The translations under genes were made by a program, and so were the position numbers. 37,515 nt of DNA from an uncultured Shewanella sp. (GTDB taxonomy: Bacteria > Pseudomonadota > Gammaproteobacteria > Enterobacterales > Shewanellaceae), in the NCBI RefSeq assembly GCF_947495455.1, contig NZ_CANLZC010000051.1:1-37515 (forward strand), written 5' to 3'. The notes under the pieces were generated by a model. It ran no database searches. It was not told where the DNA came from and was given only the letters and a program-made list of their open reading frames with translations. This document shows positions 33,362 to 37,515 of the stretch, piece by piece (the stretch's first letter is position 1; every line of letters begins with the position of its first letter).

Positions 33362-35662
33362 ATGATGAACTTTCGGTCTCGAAATGTGATATCCCTGATG
33401 GCAACCGGTGCTTTGTTGTTAAGTACTTCTTTTTCACTTTTGTCAGCTAATGCGGCAGAGCCTTTAAGCATTGTCGGGCCTCAAGGTCAAGTGAGTACGA
33501 CGGCGAAGCAATATGGTCCGATCAAAGCGTCAGAAACATTGTGGAGTATTGCACAAAAGGTGAAACCCCATGCCAGTTTGACGACTTATCAAGTGATGGC
33601 GGCCTTGTTTGATGCTAACCCTCAAGCGTTTTCAAATCGCAATTTTAATAGTTTAATCAAGGGGGCAAAACTTGCTATTCCCACGCAAGCGGCCATGGAG
33701 CAATACCCTTCTGCTGCGACAACACAGGCTAAGAAAACGACACTCAAACCCGTAACGACTCAATCTAAGGCCAAAACAGAGGTAACACAAACAAAAGAGG
33801 CCTCGACTCAAACAGCATCATTGTCGAGCCAATTGCAAAAGGCGGAGTCCATTAATCAGCGCTTAAGTGCTGAATTGGTAAAGGCAAAAGATGGGTTAGT
33901 GCTTGCACAAAGTGATAACCAAGAGCTAAAAAGCACGATTGCAGAGTTAAAAAAGAAGGTCGTCGAGTTAAACACTCAATTAAAGGCAAGTTTACTACAA
34001 AGTGCAAAACAAAAGCAGGCGTTTGAGGCCACACAAGAGCAAGCTGCGACTTTAACGAAAAGCCTGCAAGCATCAATAAAGGCATCGGAGCAAGCTTCAT
34101 CTAAGCCACCTTCGACTGAATCGCAATCGCTGGCAACCTTTTGGCAAAATCTAATGAATAGGCCTGTATTATTAGCTGTTTTTGTTATTGGACCGGCGCT
34201 ATTGCTTATTATTTTGTTTTCGGTTTGGTATAACCGAAAAGAGAAAGAGAGTGATGAAGGACAAGCGTCTGCTTCTGAGGGGGGACAGGCCGCAGAGCAA
34301 ACTGAACAGATCATAAAATCAGAGTCAAATGAAGTGCCTTTGCAGAACAGTGAGACCCCCTTACTGGATGAACAGCATACTCGTGGCGTGGTACAATTGG
34401 ATTCAAATGAGCCTGCAAAGGACTTAACCGCGCTAGAAAGTGAGCAAGAAAATGCGTTGTCAGCGCATGCTGATATACCAGCTGAAAAGGATACTGCCAT
34501 TGATGAATTGTGGGCGGAGGTTATCGAAGCCCATGATGATGAAATAGAAACGGATAAAGCCGCTTTGAACCAGACTCAAGGGCATAAGGATGAACGGGCG
34601 CCTTTCGAAACTGAATCCTTTGCTAACGCAAGTTCAAATGAAGGCGATGCTGCCACCATGTCTGAGCAAGATGCAGCTGAAACCAATAACATAACTCAAA
34701 CCCATTGGCATACTGGTAGCGATAACCCAGTTCAGTCAAAAGAAGCGTCAGAAGAACAGTCACAAGAACATATTCCTTTTGGGGAACCCGCAATCGATGA
34801 CGATCCTGCGTCGTTACATGCTCCATTATCTCATGAGGCGATGTCTTTTGCCAAAGATCATGGGCAAGAGTATGCGCATAATGAACCTATGTTACCATCT
34901 GATGTATCAGATAAAATTGTCGCTGAATTAGACGGAGAGTTGCCTCAAGCTCATGCCGAAAATGATGCTGATCCATCATTCAATCAAGATGATGAATTAC
35001 ACAGTTTGTTAGCCGAATTTGATAACGTGGAACCCATCTCCAAAGAGGGTACTCAACAGCATGAAGAGGCGGATGCAGGGGAGATGCTTTCAAGGGAAAC
35101 ACCGACTTTAGCCAAGGATCCTGCACAGGCAAACAGTCGCAGTGTGTCTGATGAGCGTATTCCTGATACAGTGATCAAAGAAAATGTCGCTCAACAAGTG
35201 GCAATGACAGATCCCACTGCTGACATTGATGCGTTATTGGATGAGCTTGAAGATGAGGTGGTGATTGTTGATCCTAAGCACCAGGCTGCTGATGTGGATC
35301 TTGATGAGTCTCGTCGCCCAGAGCAAGAAGGGGATCGGTTTGAGGAAGAAAATAGCTTCATCGATATCAATACCCCGTTAGATGATGAACCTAAACATGA
35401 TAAAGGAAGAGTGGATCCTTTCTTTGACTCGAATATGGCAATCGATGAATTAGAAGATTCAATGTCAAATGAAACTGTCCATGATCCTAAGGCAGAGACT
35501 GGTACGCAAAGCATGGCCGATAAATTGAATCTGGCTCGAGCGTATATGGATATCGATGATAAAGACAGTGCTCGCGCCTTGTTAAAAGAAGTGGGAGTCG
35601 AAGGCGATGAACAGCAAAGACGAGAAGCCGGTGCGCTGTTAAATGAATTGGTTGGCTTGTAG
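33362..35662 (+). CDS. fimV: FimV/HubP-type polar hub protein
   Basis: 766 residues from ATG 33362 (AAGGAAGG directly upstream; ATG 33365 equally possible). It has a signal peptide (ALLLSTSFSLLSANA), a periplasmic LysM-like segment (about 40-110: YGPIKASETLWSIAQKVKPH ... LIKGAKLAIP), a coiled-coil linker (about 140-255), one transmembrane helix (about 268-292), a long acidic cytoplasmic stretch rich in Asp/Glu, and the conserved FimV C-terminal motif (SMADKLNLARAYMDIDDKDSARALLKEV). It organises pole-located flagella, pili and chemotaxis proteins. The length is short for Shewanella HubP, which I recall as over 1000 residues. A terminator follows. Confidence 0.92.
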   Translation: MMNFRSRNVISLMATGALLLSTSFSLLSANAAEPLSIVGPQGQVSTTAKQYGPIKASETLWSIAQKVKPHASLTTYQVMAALFDANPQAFSNRNFNSLIKGAKLAIPTQAAMEQYPSAATTQAKKTTLKPVTTQSKAKTEVTQTKEASTQTASLSSQLQKAESINQRLSAELVKAKDGLVLAQSDNQELKSTIAELKKKVVELNTQLKASLLQSAKQKQAFEATQEQAATLTKSLQASIKASEQASSKPPSTESQSLATFWQNLMNRPVLLAVFVIGPALLLIILFSVWYNRKEKESDEGQASASEGGQAAEQTEQIIKSESNEVPLQNSETPLLDEQHTRGVVQLDSNEPAKDLTALESEQENALSAHADIPAEKDTAIDELWAEVIEAHDDEIETDKAALNQTQGHKDERAPFETESFANASSNEGDAATMSEQDAAETNNITQTHWHTGSDNPVQSKEASEEQSQEHIPFGEPAIDDDPASLHAPLSHEAMSFAKDHGQEYAHNEPMLPSDVSDKIVAELDGELPQAHAENDADPSFNQDDELHSLLAEFDNVEPISKEGTQQHEEADAGEMLSRETPTLAKDPAQANSRSVSDERIPDTVIKENVAQQVAMTDPTADIDALLDELEDEVVIVDPKHQAADVDLDESRRPEQEGDRFEEENSFIDINTPLDDEPKHDKGRVDPFFDSNMAIDELEDSMSNETVHDPKAETGTQSMADKLNLARAYMDIDDKDSARALLKEVGVEGDEQQRREAGALLNELVGL

Positions 35663-35727
35663 GCTTTGTTACCGCTTCGTCATTGTTAGAATATGTCTAG
35701 TCCTAAAATAGGTTGACGGTTTTTATT

Positions 35728-35755
35728 AAGCCAGTATTAATGTACTGGCTTTTTT
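35728..35755 (+). terminator. Intrinsic terminator after fimV
   Basis: AAGCCAGTA, six-base loop, TACTGGCTT, then a T run. Confidence 0.88.
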
Positions 35756-35799
35756 GTGCTTAATGTCGCGATAAAATGCCATTAAAATGGCAAGGAAGG

Positions 35800-36068
35800 C
35801 TAGGGCCTGCTGATCTTTTGTGGTTAAATTATGTCCGAGATAAACGTGTTTTAATCGCGACGGGAGGGATGACGCCTAGTAATCTAAGCAAGTTTCTCCC
35901 AACAAAGAGTAAAACACGTTTAGCCGGATCCTACGGACAGCGTTTGTGGCTCCTTTTTACGGCGTTATCGCTTATGTATGTAGAATAACTACACCACACA
36001 AGCTCTGCCTTGTATAAAGAACCCACAAACTGCTGCAGAAATCATCACCAAAGATCAACAGGCCCTAG
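35800..36068. mobile_element. 269-bp MITE-like element with 19-bp terminal inverted repeats
   Basis: The ends are CTAGGGCCTGCTGATCTTT (35800-35818) and its inverse AAAGATCAACAGGCCCTAG (36050-36068), differing at one base. A TA on each side of GGGCC/GGCCC could be a target-site duplication, as for elements that insert at TA. Inside are more palindromes, for example AAACGTGTTTTA (35842-35853) with TAAAACACGTTT (35910-35921). It encodes no credible protein; the 70-codon frame inside is chance. It ends one base before the phzF start codon. Confidence 0.75.
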
Positions 36069-36069
36069 A

Positions 36070-36622
36070 ATGCAAGTGAATATTTATCAGGTCGATGCGT
36101 TTACGACAAAGGTTTTTAAGGGAAATCCTGCGGCAGTATGCCCATTGAATGCTTGGCTCAGTGACGGGCTTTTACAGCAAATCGCAGAGGAGAATAATCT
36201 GTCAGAAACCGCGTTTTTTGTGCCGACAGAAAAAGGATTTCACCTGCGTTGGTTTACGCCTGTTGAGGAGGTCGATTTATGTGGTCATGGGGCCTTAGCG
36301 AACGCGTTTGTTATTTTCAATCATCTGCAATATGCAAAATCTGAAATTTCCTTTACGACGTTCAGTGGAGAGTTAATCGTAAAAAAACGCTCATGGTCTG
36401 CAAATGGATTTTCCAAGTACAGAGCTTGAGCGAATCACGCCGCCTAAGGCATTTGATTATGTTGTGGTGTTGGAGAATGAGGAGCAAGTTGTGGAATTAC
36501 AACCTGATTTCTATCAATGGTTGCAGCTTGACTTAAGGGGAGTCGTGGTGACAGCGCCGAGGCAAAATGTGGATTTTGTGAATCGCAGCTTTTTTTCGAT
36601 AATCCTTACTCATCAAGTTTAG
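36070..36622 (+). pseudogene. Frameshifted, 3'-truncated phzF homolog
   Basis: ATG 36070 starts a PhzF-family protein (isomerase or epimerase fold): MQVNIYQVDAFTTKVFKGNPAAVCPL, NNLSETAFFVP with the catalytic Glu, LRWFTPVEEVDLCGHGALANAF. At a run of seven A (36381-36387) the frame shifts: with six A the text would continue naturally into QMDFPSTELERITPPKAFDYVVVL in the next frame, so this is one gene with a one-base insertion. The second part stops at 36622 after VDFVNRSFF, without the C-terminal DPVTGSAH block that the family needs. The upstream MITE has also replaced the region before the start codon; no ribosome-binding site is visible. Confidence 0.85.
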
Positions 36623-36685
36623 GAGGCCTGTTAGCTATGCATTGACTATAATGTTTAGAGATGCGCAGTTAACCAGAGGTAAAGT

Positions 36686-37515
<830 letters not shown>

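Noticed and set aside
33976..34500. 174-codon antisense Ser/Cys-rich frame in fimV
   Set aside because: It is the mirror of the coiled-coil and acidic coding sequence of fimV and has no ribosome-binding site.
35776..35988. 70-codon frame at the left end of the MITE
   Set aside because: It starts upstream of the element and runs through its palindromes; the composition is that of the repeat, with no ribosome-binding site.
36590..36651. Frame after the T7 run reading DNPYSSSL, like the DNPYSESL motif of IS3 transposases
   Set aside because: Only about seven residues match and the rest of an IS is absent; too short to support a mobile-element remnant.

Overview
The window looks like a moderately AT-rich gammaproteobacterial chromosome, most likely Shewanella or a close relative (Shewanellaceae). 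The main evidence is the core block mnmC (minus strand), fabB, pdxB, asd, fimV at 27.1-35.7 kb, which is the Shewanella gene order. Proteins such as FabB, Asd and the FimV/HubP C-terminus are clearly of this group. No rRNA, tRNA or CRISPR array was seen. Genus assignment is inference; a 16S or whole-genome comparison would settle it.

Region 1 (1-9.8 kb) is accessory. It holds an exported HExxH gluzincin-like protein, a small SAM methyltransferase, a small exported Cys-containing protein, a LysE/RhtB exporter, a palindromic intergenic repeat, and a convergent pair of large paralogous proteins. That pair carries a purple-acid-phosphatase-like metallophosphoesterase core. One copy keeps most metal ligands; the other has lost further key ligands and looks catalytically dead. 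Both carry a conserved N-terminal domain and long low-complexity segments.

Region 2 (9.8-15.4 kb) holds a three-gene biosynthetic cluster: an acyltransferase-like protein, a DegT/StrS aminotransferase and an SDR oxidoreductase. It is flanked by two direct copies of the 3' end of a two-Cache-domain lipoprotein gene. One copy is intact (13.9-15.0 kb) and one is a decayed fragment (10.3-10.6 kb). A 38-residue lysine-rich protein follows at 15.2 kb.

Region 3 (15.7-22.7 kb) is a mosaic. It includes a membrane-anchored protein, a probable azlC-azlD deletion fusion next to a DUF2000 gene, a chromosomal R1-type ParM actin with a ParR-like partner, a Cys-rich lipoprotein, an orphan NifQ homolog, a GNAT acetyltransferase with a perfect CRP-type box just before its start codon, and a SRPBCC-fold protein.

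Region 4 (22.8-27.1 kb) has an alpha/beta hydrolase gene broken by an IS5-family (IS903-group) element whose right end is not recognisable. Next come a MocR-type regulator and a divergent PaiB-like FMN-binding protein, with an 18-bp tandem repeat between them that is a good operator candidate.

Region 5 (27.1-37.5 kb) is the core block. MnmC has an N-terminal methyltransferase part lacking its SAM-binding half, joined to the oxidoreductase by about 7.5 tandem 21-residue repeats. Beyond fimV, where truA is expected, the order is broken by a 269-bp MITE-like element touching the start codon of a frameshifted, truncated phzF. The last gene runs off the window inside a pure (AAT)n microsatellite coding at least 25 consecutive asparagines.
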